64,000 bases of DNA from Acheta domesticus (lineage: Eukaryota > Arthropoda > Insecta > Orthoptera > Gryllidae): positions 168,192,364 to 168,256,363 of the forward strand of contig JAHLJT010008446.1 in NCBI GenBank assembly GCA_031308135.1, in the 5' to 3' direction. Both the position numbers and the translations under genes were made by a program. The notes under the pieces are model-generated. The model saw only the letters and a program-made list of their open reading frames with translations, was not told where the DNA came from and ran no database searches. Shown piece after piece: positions 1 through 11,220 of the stretch; the first letter of the stretch is position 1; the number at the start of each line of letters is the position of its first letter.

Positions 1-120
1 AATTTACTCGAATACTTGCACTCCATCACATACAACTAACGGTGGAATACAACTGCTGTCACCGCATAACTTAAAACTTTCGCCACCAGATGTCACTTCG
101 GGCTTTGCTGGTCTGCCCCA

Positions 121-3038
121 TTAAGGTGGCATAGGTCCTAATTTCACGGATAACTGAATTTTCGAAAATTGCAAAAGTTTGAATTGTATTCGGCGTCCTC
201 ATCCAACTACAAAATTGCAGATAGAGATTATTCCTTCAAATAAAATTTGTTCTTCGTAGCGAGTTCTTTCTTTAAGGTTATGTACTTTTTTTTCCTCTCA
301 AAAATTACACAAATGTATTTTTTTAAAGGTCACTCAAATCTTGTAAACATTATTATATTTGTGAGTGAAAGTGCTTCAAATGACTTCAAATGAAGTTTCT
401 TGAAAACTCAAAACTTTTCTGTGAAAAAGATATTTAAAGTTCGCATTTTTATTAGCGCCTAAACGCCATTTACTTAAAATCGGCTACATATTTTAAAGGA
501 AAATTGACATTTAGGACGAGGTTGTACTGTTTTTTAATATTCTAAAATCAATATTTCCGTTCTACCATTAGGAAACCGAAAAATTGAGAAAATGTAAAAA
601 AGAAAAATACTTTTGGTGGCGATAGATGGCAGCTGGTTTTGTCAATGAAATGTTTATCAAAAATGCATCTTCAAATAAGCTAATGCCTAGTTTTTTGAAA
701 ATACTTGTAGCTTTTCTATAATTTCGTGACAAACATAATAGCCCGCTGCAAATTTACTGCGCTTCAGTCAACCGGTTGCATCGTAAATTAGAATTTGCAA
801 TTTTGTATATTATTTCTTTGTTCGTTTCTTACATCCTACCCTTTGTTATATATTTTCACATTAATCTTTTAGAAATTAAACATTTTTAAATATTTGAAAT
901 AAAATTACTAGCTCTCAGAATAGCGACAATGCAGGTAATGCAACATTGGAATTCCGTTTCGCTCTGGCGAATTTCTATAAATTACTTGTCATTGTGACTT
1001 GATGTAGCTGCATGAAAAGGAATTATAATTGTCATATTTATAATGATATTTGCAAGAAAATATTTAGTTTACGCAGCAAATACTGTACCATTTGTAGTGA
1101 GTAGAGTATTTGTTGCATGGTATTAGAACACTATTCTGTAATCATGGCCCTATGAAATGCATTTCTGTATTGTCCTTGGCTTCTTTTTCCAATACAAGTG
1201 TACAAAATTTTTTAAACCGTATTTTTATGCAGTTGTAGAATTCACATGAAATAAAAGAGTATGTGAAATAAAGGAGTATGTGAAAGCATAGCCCACTAGT
1301 ATGCCTAACAGCAGCGTTCGCCGATCCTTATGGAAGCTAGCGAACAGACGAAGTTTCACATTGTGGCCGCAGGAGCGCTGGTCGCCGACCATTCGCGAGG
1401 CCTTCGGGCCGCTTTAATAATGTGGAAATGCCTGTATTTGTGGCAATTTTGCTCACAGTGATATGAGGCATTGCAAACTCGTGTTGGTGGTATTACTAAA
1501 CAATACTGAAATTATGTATCACTGTGCAGTTTGCTTAAAAGAAATTGTGGAGTGAATTCTTCAAAGTAACCCTCAAATACACAGCATGCGTGTAATCTAC
1601 TTGGTTAGTGAGCCAGTAGTGATTCTTCTTGACGTATAAAATACAATATTTATTCTTAATTATTTCTAAAATGTATCTGTATATTTAGGTGTTTAAAGAG
1701 AACTATAGTGCACATAATCTTTCTAAGCCGTTTAAAGAGTATGGATGAAAACGAAAATAATAGAAAACTATTACTTTATCAGTTTTTATACTATCTATTT
1801 TGATATTTTCAAACTATTTATTCTTTAATCTATATTACACGCCCAAAAAATTCAAAATTCAAAATAGAAGTGTTCGTGAAGAAAACAAATCGCTAAATAA
1901 CTGGAAGAAACTAGTTCTATAACGGACGACGGACGCTGTTATAAATAAATACTGACGCTGCTGTAAATAAAACTCAGGAAAGTGCACTCAACAAAAAGTA
2001 CTCCATATCACTATTGTCCTGGTAAAAAAGTTCTCACCTAGAGATAGAATCGGAAAGTTACTCTCGACTAGCAACATTCATATTGGCGCTGTCAAGGAGG
2101 TACAAGAAAAAACTATAGAGATTTTCAATAAGAGCAACTAAAGTACAATGTAGGAATTATAATTCTTTGCGTCGTGCTCTTCCAAATTCCACAACAATGA
2201 TAGAACAATAAATCAAACACCAGAAATAAAATTCTACAATCAGACGTCTCGTGATCTCCAATGACGTTTGTGAGAGAATGTGTCACTTTTTGATTGAAAA
2301 GTGTTACAATACGAGAAATATCTAAAGCTGTCTCAGACGATCATTCCCAGTACTAGGAACCAGTGTGTTCTTATTGAACGTAAACAGAAATTGTTTGTGC
2401 TATTTGTGAGTGTTTTTTTAATTGTATCGAATTCTGAGAATAAACTGAATTGTTGGGTAGCCGAGGTGTAAGGGTTTAAGGGTATTATATTACCGTTCAG
2501 AAACATTAAGAATGTATGTTAATATTTACTTACTATGTGAAGATAATTAGCATGGATAATTCTTAAATAAATCTCATCTTTAAATAACCCTGAAGGTTAT
2601 GTGTGATAGAGCAATTTTTTTGTGAAAGCTATTCCACAACTTCCAAGGTTTGTTGTGAAAAGAAACTGTGATTTAATAACGATCATTGAGGTAATTTGTG
2701 AACATTTTTTAATCAGAGGTCGTGAAGAACATTGCTATTACCAAAGAATTAATGGAGATTCCTAAATACTTGAATTCAAAGCCTCTAAATCGAAAAGTTC
2801 TGTGTTTGTAATGCGGATCTCCGTACATTTGCGTGCAGCAGCAGATCGAGGAATGGTCGGCGATCAGCGCGCCAGCGGTCAGTAGCGGAACCTTTAGCTA
2901 TAACGAGGAGGTCAGAGTGCCGAGGCTTTATGCATACTAGCGAGCTATGGTTGTAGGAAGAAGCTGAAAAAAATTCAAACTTTTGCAATTATCGAAAATT
3001 CAGAATTAATAGAGAAAGTCGGACCTATGCCATCTTTA
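121..3038. mobile_element. Family A element with ~95-bp terminal inverted repeats
   Basis: The sequence starting at 121 (TTAAGGTGGCATAGGTCC) recurs inverted at 3038 (revcomp AAAGATGGCATAGGTCC). Both arms stay alignable for about 95 bp, including the shared GAATTTTCGAWAATTGCAAA and a run to about 215 and 2943. Left-end sequence to about 630 is also present at 56114-57150 and 61965-62530, so this is a dispersed family. The interior has no ORF above 70 codons and no recognisable transposase, so this looks like a non-autonomous DNA transposon. TSD is unclear; flanking TA or TTA are possible. Superfamily is not assigned. Confidence 0.6.
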
Positions 3039-3150
3039 TAAGTGTATAGGTGTTAGCCCCGTTCCCTCATGCACTTCTGTGAAAACTGCATTGCAATAAC
3101 TTCAACCGTTCAAAAGTTACAAGAGGTTGTAAAGTTACGTGACTCGCCTG

Positions 3151-3170
3151 TATATGTGTGTGTGTGTGTG

Positions 3171-3230
<60 letters not shown>
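3151..3230. repeat. Compound (TG)n-(TA)n microsatellite
   Basis: About 15 TG steps run into some 27 TA steps. Short ORFs across it on both strands are artefacts of the dinucleotide repeat. Confidence 0.95.
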
Positions 3231-3233
<3 letters not shown>

Positions 3234-3235
<2 letters not shown>

Positions 3236-3405
3236 TCGATATCAAGAACCCACAAAACATGGATTCTGACTACACCACGTGTTAGACGAGTTCTCCTCTA
3301 AATTTAACAACTGGATTTATCAACTTTTTCGTTATCAGGACACGGTAATAAGTTTTTCTGCCGAAAATTCGCTGTGTTTTCGGCGTAGTATTACATAACT
3401 TTTGG
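3234..3405. repeat. Dispersed repeat B, copy 1
   Basis: About 170 bp is clearly similar to 55017-55190 in the same orientation. Shared landmarks are ACACCACGTGTTAG near the start and GTATTACATAACTTTT (or GCATTACATAACTTTT) near the end. No coding potential is seen and the element type is unknown. Confidence 0.6.
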
Positions 3406-3649
3406 ACTTCTGCGTAAGCGGTAGCGAGAAAGTGAAAGAAGAATTGCGCTTTAAGCATGTTCACCTCGAAATGAAAATTAAAACGTTGAAGGAAATAGGA
3501 TCAAAACGATGCGACGTTTAATGAAGATAAGTGAATTTGTTATTATTTTCAAATGTGATCAAAGAAAATGATTTATTGTATTTATGAAAGATTATACAAT
3601 ATACATTATCTATTTATGAAAAACAGGACTTTGGTATGCATATAAGAGC

Positions 3650-3853
3650 AAAACTCGAACACCGTTGGACCGATCTCCATGAAAGTTGGCACTTCTGTGT
3701 TTTTTTCACCGAGAAGGTTTGTGTTGATAATTCTGTTGTAACTCCACTACATGGCGCTACTTATTCACGTCAAATGCAACCTGCAACACACTCGACAGCA
3801 TTTTGAATCTATATCGTTAAATAACTCCTAAACGAGGCGTTCTAGGGCATTAT
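3650..3853. repeat. Dispersed repeat C, copy 1
   Basis: About 200 bp aligns with 50508-50719 in the same orientation. Shared landmarks include CCGTTGGACCG, TTGGCACTTCT and ATATCGTTAAATAACTCC. This copy continues past the point where the 50.7-kb copy stops at a TAA microsatellite. No coding potential is seen. Confidence 0.6.
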
Positions 3854-3859
3854 AAACTA

Positions 3860-4785
3860 AAATTGTGAGGCCGAAGGCCTCAAACTTTTCTCACACCGTA
3901 ATCTACAGAATGAAGTCTTCCTGAACATTCTATTACATTTTTGCTGGTACGGCGCTTCCCGTTATTACCTCACCTCAGAGACGTGCAGAATCTGCAAGTA
4001 AATGTGAATGAGAGGGACGGAGAACGGCAGAGACAGAGAAGGCCAGGGTGAGGGAGGGAGAATGAGAAACGGCGATGGGAGGGGAAAGAGGGACATGAAG
4101 GGCAGAACGTCTGCCGTTTTTTTCCTAGTATTACTAAATATATCCATAAAACATTAAATACAATAATTCTCTTTTTGAACGTATAATTATAACATAAATA
4201 GTGCAAGTAAATAAAAAAATGCATGGTGCGTGTAACAGTGGGAAATTATAATAACGCAGGGAAAAAACAGGAAAAATTAATTTGGGTTACTGGCGGTCAC
4301 CCTGGCAGATTACATTCGAACTACATTCGTAATACAGATGCGTTCTGCTAAAGATGGCGAAAAAGGAATGTTTAAATAGGATTTAACTATTTAAAAAAAA
4401 TAATCTAATGAATATTGTGATTTGTGAATATTGAAATTTAATGTCATAAGGAATAACATTTGTCATTAAAACTGCTTGATAGTGTGATATTCATTCAAGC
4501 TGACAGAACACACATAAGTTTTAAGTTTTGAACATTTTCAAAGCAAACTTTTTTTGCCACATCATCTAGGCTCTCACACAACACGTTTAGCATTTTTCAC
4601 AAGGATGCAATTCCATAACTTAAATCCAAAACTAAAAACTTACTGCTTGGCATTAATTTCTGCCAAATCCAGATTTAATTCCAACACACTTATTTCTGCT
4701 AGACGTGAAGCAATTGTTTTCACAAAGTGTGAGGGTGATATTTCATTTTGAGGTGTTCTGGACCTCAGATCATTAAAATATCAAG
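3860..4785. other. No gene seen
   Basis: AT-rich DNA with a purine-rich stretch around 4000-4100. Only ORFs below 90 codons occur, in overlapping frames with no recognisable similarity. I see no RNA gene or repeat structure here. Confidence 0.5.
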
Positions 4786-4790
4786 AAACA

Positions 4791-4832
4791 ACCGGTTTAA
4801 ATACCGGTCGTACCGGTTTTAAATACCGGTAC
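4791..4832. repeat. Cluster of four ACCGGT palindromes
   Basis: ACCGGT occurs four times in 42 bp, separated by TTTAAAT or TTTTAAAT, so the segment is a duplicated hairpin-forming unit of about 20 bp. Function is unknown. Confidence 0.6.
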
Positions 4833-4849
4833 TAAACAAGTTCTTAAAA

Positions 4850-7082
4850 ATGCAACTTCGCAAACAATTTCTCACTACCTCAGCCACGCCTTTTGGAAAG
4901 CAAAGCGGCATTGACTTCGGGTGTGGGCGTGAATTCAATATGACGTTGCCTTTAGCTATCCGTAGTTGTACTGTTCTCCACTAGGATCGCTAGCTGTACG
5001 CGCGCGCATCCCTAACTATAAAGGCCCTTTTCCACATGTGACATATGCCATGGCATATTCTACGACACTTTAAAGTCGTGACTTCTCGTGAAAGTCGACA
5101 CTGCGCGTTTACACGTTATCAGGTTCCACGACTTTTGGTCACGTGACTTCAGGTGAATTTTGTAAATTCACAACAGGGAATCATGAATTAGAGGTATGAA
5201 GGAGCAAATATTATTGATTGGGATATTATTGAAAAGTATAATGCTTACATACAAAATACTATCTGGCAAGTTTTAATAAAAATTTAACAGTTACATATAT
5301 AATATGACCAATGCAGAGCTGTTGTTTTTATTTACCTATTTTTCACCAACTTTATATTTTAATTCGATTTTAAAATATTTCGCCAGGTATTCGGTCTTCA
5401 AAAAACGTTTCTTCTATACAAAAATGACGCCTTTTGAGGTTACGCAAGTAAAAATTTAATTCATTTCGCCTGAAAATTTGCAAAAATATTTTAATTTTGA
5501 AGATAAATGACATTGCGCACTGAAGTTGAAAATTCAACGAAGATTTTGACTCAATCGAAGACGCTAGGAGCAAACCACAATTAATGCGCAAGCCACTGTT
5601 TCACACCAACCTTATCCAGAAACAAAAAAAAATCTCTTCACATCCGTATGCTAATTGGATGGTCTATGAGGACTATGCCGTTATTATTAAAATTGTAGAG
5701 TACGTTTCCTCCGAGGCAAGTGGTTGTTAACATTAGTCACAGCTTCTATTCAAGCAAAGGCATAGCCAGAGGTTAGGCCAGACACATGAAATCGACAGCT
5801 AAATTTTTCTAGGGTGGCCGCTGGGATTCGCGAGTAGAGAGGGAATCTCAAAGTGGTGAGGAGAGAGCCAGAAGGCTGCGTTCGCTCGCACCTGGCTCGT
5901 ATGCCCATACCAAAAACATTAGTCTACCTCACTGCGCATGCTAGCGAACGGCCTTGGAAATCAATTTGCTGTAGTGTCTTCGCTCGGTAATGGAGAAACA
6001 CCAAATTCACGGGATGGCCTGACTCTGTCCTCATCATCCATGTTTTCCACTGTCCCTGATACCCGTTTCCTCACTATAAGTAGTATCACTATCACTCTTT
6101 ACTATCGTTCGCGTCGTTTCCTGTAAAAATAACGATTTCTTCATACGGTGCAATAAATCATTGTGCGGTGAATCACACTCATTGAAACTATCGAGAGCAG
6201 ATTCCACGTCCTATCTCTTCTTTTTATTTGCCTATTTGCCTTTATTATGCGCCTAAGCGCCGGCACTGCACATGGCCGTGTCGAGTCGCAACGGAGTGAC
6301 GCTTCGTGCGTCGGGGTTTTAATTCCCGTGACGGGTCTGTCGCGGCATGCAGGAGTCGATGAAACATATATATATTTATACATGTATATTTACGTCTTTT
6401 ATATATACTGCGATTTCTATAACTTCCCTCCTCAAAACCCATCTTTGCGATGGAATATAACATGGCATTTCGCGTCTTTTTCGGTCTTGCCGGCAGAAGT
6501 TGCAAGCACCGCTTGATATGGTCGCGATCATGTGAAATCTAGCGGGACGACTGAGATATGCGAAATACCGTGACATGTTCCATGGCGAAGATGAGATTTG
6601 AGTGGCCTTGAGGGGCAAAGTTAGAAAAATCGCAGTATACATACACGAGTGATTAGTTTAAAATGCAACTCATAGCAGGGAGAACAAATTGCACTGGCAA
6701 CTAGGTTTGACTAAGTCGGATGGTGGCTTGCGGTTTCAAGCTCGTAAACTGTCGGGAAGTACGTTTAATCCCTTGTCCCCTAATGCCACCCCGAGGAGGG
6801 AAGCAGGTGACCAGTACTCATTGCCATGAGTTGAAAGAGAAAGGCACACGCCTGCATGTTTGGTGTCGAAAGAATATTCTTTTTGCAAGAACAGTGATTT
6901 CTTCCTTAATTGTTTAATAGTGGAATAAGCGTGGCATGTAAAATAGCATCCTAATTCGGTAGATTTAAAAATTAACTTCCCTTGTTTTAGTTTCGTAACA
7001 AATACGCTCCAGAAGTATTTTATACTTTTCTGTTTTAAATAAATATTAAAAAATATCAATTCCAGACTCGCAGAACAAATGT
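4850..7082. other. No gene seen
   Basis: Mixed-composition non-coding DNA. All ORFs are below 110 codons, overlap one another in several frames and show no recognised domain. There are modest GC-rich patches near 4900-5110, 5830-5930 and 6240-6350. I found no supported RNA gene. Confidence 0.45.
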
Positions 7083-7116
7083 TTATTATTATTATTATAT
7101 TATTATTATTATTATT
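7083..7116. repeat. (TTA)n microsatellite at the 3' side of Dong copy 1
   Basis: An ATT/TTA run with one interruption directly abuts the 3' end of the minus-strand Dong-type LINE. It is either remaining target microsatellite or the element's own tail. Confidence 0.85.
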
Positions 7117-7219
7117 CCACTACATCACGACTGGAGATGTTATGAGTCCGTTGAATATAAAACCTACGCCAGGTTGAAACCAGCTACCTAAGGAGCAGAT
7201 CTAGGGACTGTCGGTGCTT

Positions 7220-9296
7220 CTACATTACTTTGCGCAAAATGTGGGCGGTTCCAAATAAAGCGATTTCTTGCACTTCCTAGTCTTTTGAATTACCTGGGAG
7301 TTCAGCCAAGTTCTTACACAAATTTTGCGGTACAAATCCCAGAGCTCCAATAACTACGACGACCTGTGTTTTTACGCCCGACATTCGGCTGATCTCGATT
7401 TCCCAACTCTTGTATTTAATGCGTTTCTCTGCCTCCTTGTTAACGACGTTTTGATCGCAAGGTACAGCAACATCGACAAGTAAACACGATTTTTTTCTCC
7501 AAATCGCGGATAACTACATCCGGCTTGTTTGCCGGTATCGTGCGATCAGTTTGAATTTGTTGGTGGAACAATATCGTACACAATCCAACAGACGTAATCG
7601 GTTTTGGTGAGTGTTCGTACCACTTGGGACGGTACAGGTCTGCCAGTAGAGGTAGCTACACACCCTGTCGTGTCTTTTCAAGTATTCGGTCTTTGCTAGG
7701 ATTGGTCACGCTGAGACAATATGATCCATGGTTTCTACATATTCCTGGCAAATGCGGTGTTTATCATCTTGGGGAAATTTTGAGAACCGCTTTATCATTA
7801 TGTCGTGTTCTCAAGGCCTGATCTTGGCCAGCTATTACAAGTGCTTCTGATTCTGGCTTCATTCTTCCCCTTTTAAGCCACATAAATGATTGATCTTTAT
7901 TGATCTGTGCTCTGTCCATTCGTTTCAAATATTGTCCGTGGAGTGGATTGTCGCTCCACGACTTCTTTAACATTTTTTGTGTCTCACATTTCATGTTAAG
8001 TAGCATTAGAAATTGTCTGTCATTCGGCGCATTCTTGCAGTCTTGTTCGCAATGTTTCTTGCTACACTAACAATGCCTGTTTCCCATTCTTCAGTCAGAT
8101 TTCACGACCTGCCTCATTAGAGGGTCATATTGATGGCTGACTACATACTTTCCCATCCCGACTATTGCGTCTCAATTTGTCTGAGGCCTCTTCCTCCTTC
8201 CTTACGTGACACATAAACATTATGTACATCAGCTCGAGGGTGGGAAACATGATGCATTGTTAGCAGTTATCTGGTTTTTCGATCCATGATGCGAATTTCC
8301 TGCTCAGTCCAGTCCACTAGTCCGAAACTGTATTCGGATACAGGTATTGCCGAACTACCTATTGCTTATGTTTTATTCTTGGAGTGCAGAGCGGGCTACA
8401 GGACAAACTTCACTCTTCTCTAATACTCCCTGCGAATTGTCTCTTTCATTGTCGTTCGAGATGGTCTCACACTCTTCAATTCTCAGATATTTGTAAGTCT
8501 TACCTGGATCAATATCCTGAATCACAATGTACGTATCAACTTCATTGCTCTCTGGCGTCAGTTTGCCTATTTTTAAATTGATATTTGCACACTTGTCAAG
8601 ACCAGACTTCATGTAGATGTCATTACTAAAGTCATTCACGACAGACGGCATTTGGGAGAGAATTGCTTCATTCTTAGCAAACACTTCAAGATAATCCTTG
8701 TAAAACAAATGTCATACTGGCCTTTCATCACCATGGAGCTTGTAACCAAAGTCAGCTTGCGACAACTGTCTAAATGGTGGGATCAAACTAATGCAAATCA
8801 GCGGAGGGGATAGTGAATCTCCTTGAAATAATACCTCTGTTAATCTGAATACTGGTTTCTACTGCTTCCTTTCCGCTGTGTATTAGTAACCTGCTACTCC
8901 ACGTCGTCATACTAGCCTTGCAAAATTCAATAAGTCTAGGATGAAATCGGTAGATCTCCAGGGTCTTCAAAATCCAAGCCATGCTAAAATTACGTTTGCG
9001 TTTCTTTACATCATTCAAGATGACTTTATTCAGTAGCGAGATTTCGTTTAAGCCATAAGAGACGACATCCCTTTTGTTCAGCTGGTATCAGATGATTCTT
9101 CTCTACGTGTCTGTGCATTTTTGCAGCTATGGCTGCAGTTATAACTTTGTACAGTACTGGCAGAGAAGTGATTGGCCTGTAGTTCTTCTCCAAAGAGCTG
9201 TCTCCAGCTTTGGGTAGCAAATACGTGATACCACGTGTGAGCCATTCCGGGAGTTCCTTATGGTTTTCTAAAATTTTATTAACAGCCTTCGCTAGA
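7220..9296 (-). pseudogene. Dong-type polyprotein, RT to C-terminus (copy 1, broken)
   Basis: Read from 9296 down. RT finger/palm blocks are at 9030-9290 (a WLTRGITYLLPKAGD block, then YRPITSLPVLYKV). The fragment at 8788-9018 carries the next RT region, including CKASMTTWSSRLLIHS. The segment at 8373-8708 is post-palm RT. The catalytic box there reads FYKDYLEVF where an F/Y-x-D-D-L box is expected, so the second aspartate is lost by GAT to TAT. The segment at 7764-8006 matches residues of the intact C-terminal ORF of copy 2. The RLE region is further degraded, and the frame ends at a TAG at 7220-7222. Several frameshifts and stops rule out function. Confidence 0.8.
9286..9296. repeat. Left target-site duplication of the I-clade LINE (CCTTCGCTAGA)
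   Basis: The 11-mer CCTTCGCTAGA is repeated exactly at 15177-15187, bracketing the I-clade LINE. The duplicated bases lie inside the Dong-type ORF. Confidence 0.95.
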
Positions 9297-9862
9297 CCCG
9301 TCGAGGTGGGTTGGTCCACGTCCTGACGGGGGGATGCAGAGAAGGCTCTCAAGTGTTCCTTTCTCCATTTTTTCATCTTCTTGCTTCTCATTTCATGTCA
9401 TGTACGTTCTTTTCACTCCTTTTTCTTCCTCACTGGCCTTCTCTGTATGCTGAACGCCCACCCATGTGTTTGCCGTGCATGGCGACCCGTGTCGGAGGGA
9501 ATGTGTGTCCTGGCAGTTGAGGGACCTGTTTGTTTCCCTATCTAGTCCTAGTGCTACTGTTCGCCTTGCACTAAGGGGTACGTTGGTTACGTATTTCGGG
9601 AAACATTCCCTGTAGGTTCCAACACACTCGCTTTGGCCCCGGACTCTTCTAGACGGGCGGTCGGGAGCTAACCCACTCCCGATCAAATGGCTCGGACTAG
9701 GTCTTGTACTGAACTCCAGGGTGAGCGGGGGAATCCACGGCGGTGCAGCGCCGTGTTATTCCCCCACTATATCCTCGTGGCAACCCTGGCACTCCGATGG
9801 AGTGTCCCCTTGTTGGGCTCCGTGGTGGGTGGGGACCACGAGGATGAACCTATTCCATCTAT
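9297..9862 (+). promoter_or_regulatory. 5' UTR of I-clade LINE copy 1
   Basis: About 565 bp upstream of ORF1 is strongly similar to 20994-21545, the 5' end of copy 2. That conservation defines the element's 5' end at CCCGTCGAGG or CCTGTCGAGG. LINEs of this type carry internal promoters; I infer that the promoter lies here but see no diagnostic motif. Confidence 0.6.
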
Positions 9863-11211
9863 ATGGATATTTCACCTTTCCCCCCGCCCTCTTCCGCAAG
9901 GAAGAGGAGATGTGCCGAAAGAACCATTGACTTAAATAGTTTCTTTTCTAGAGAAGAAGATCGACCCAAGATGCCTCGTTTCCTCCTCATGTCATGCGCT
10001 GAGGAAGGTAAAACTTTTAAAACTGTAAGTGCTGTCCGTCTGGCGCGAGCCATAGAAGAGGCTTACGGAAAGCTCCAAGCGGTCGTGCGTCAGAGGAACG
10101 GAACGATTCTTTTTGAAGCACGTACCGACGAGCAAATAGGAAAAATTAAAAATACAAAGCAGATTGCCGGCCTCCAGGTAGTAGTCACGGTCCATCCCAC
10201 CTTGAACCTGTGCAAGGGCGTGGTAAATCACGAGGACTTTGCTTCAGAAACGGAGGAAGATCTTCTAAACTTTTTAACACCTATGGCGTGACTCAGGTGT
10301 ACAGGATCGGAAGGAAGGAGCAGGGGAAAGTGATCCCTACTTCTACCCTGATCCTTACTTTTGACCGACCATCTCTCCCGGAAAGGATCGTTACCGCTTT
10401 CTACAACCTCCGTGTGCGGCAGTATGTGCCGAACCCTTTGCGCTGCTTCAAGTGCCAAAGGTTTGGGCATACCCAGCAGCGATGTATGTCAGTAAACGCG
10501 GTTTGCGGGAAGTGCGGATCGTCAGTTCACGACCAACAACCCTGCGACAAACCACCGCACTGTGTGAATTGTGAAGGCGATCACCCAGCCAACGACAACA
10601 AGTGCCCCACGTTTCTCCGGGAAAGGGAAATCCAAAAAATAAGAGTAACCGAAAAGGTTCCCTTCCCTGAGGCGAAGCGTAGGTTCCAAACCAGGAATCC
10701 AGTGGACCTATCACGATCCTTTTCCAGTGCTGTGAAACCTAAGTCCCCGGGGGTAACAGCGAGTTGTCAAACTCACTGTACCCCAGCGGTAGTCTCACAT
10801 TTCAGTTGGCAGGTGTCGCCGGTCGACTTCCCCGAAGATTCCGCGTGCATCCAAGGTGGGAAAATTATAATTCCCACAAAGTACAAAAAACCTGTCCAGA
10901 AACTCCACCAGACATCGACCACCTCAACTGAAACTTCTACTGAAATCGATCTTAAGCAGACACCGCCTCCCAGGAAAAATACGTCATCCAAATCCCGTCC
11001 TCCTCTTTCTGTTTCCGAGAATCACATCGGACGATCCTCCAGCTCTTGTAGATCTCGGTCACCCGTGGCCAAAAGTCGGGAAATCCCCCCGACACAGACG
11101 ACCTCATCCAGCAGCAGTCAGGATGACTCTGCTGGTGATGAGGAACCCCACGAGAGTTCCTCTAAAACCTTTCAGAAGGTGAGAAAGAAAAAAAAGCAAC
11201 CAAAGAAATAA
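9863..11211 (+). pseudogene. I-clade ORF1 (gag-like nucleic-acid-binding protein), frameshifted
   Basis: The ATG at 9863 opens a 142-codon frame with the basic N-terminal region (MPRFLLMSCAEEGKTF block; an alternative ATG is at 9971). The protein continues in a different frame from about 10280 (YGVTQVYRIGRKEQGK block) to the stop at 11211. The change of frame equals one lost base near 10270-10285. Three zinc-knuckle-like motifs are visible at about 10440-10610 (CFKCQRFGHTQQRC, CGKCGSSVHDQQPC, CVNCEGDHPANDNKC). A Ser/Lys-rich tail ends in basic residues. The family role is RNA binding and RNP formation during retrotransposition. It lies 9 bp upstream of ORF2. Confidence 0.85.
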
Positions 11212-11220
11212 TTTCTCATA

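Noticed and set aside
3067..3269. ORFs on both strands with Tyr/Ile runs
   Set aside because: Translation of TG/TA dinucleotide repeats.
6240..6350. Possible tRNA-like or SINE-like sequence (GGGGTTTTAATTCCCG near 6314)
   Set aside because: The B-box consensus is poor, no A box or cloverleaf could be made, and there is no second copy in the window.
9393..9686. Minus-strand 97-codon ORF
   Set aside because: Antisense to the 5' UTR of the I-clade LINE; no domain and not conserved in copy 2.
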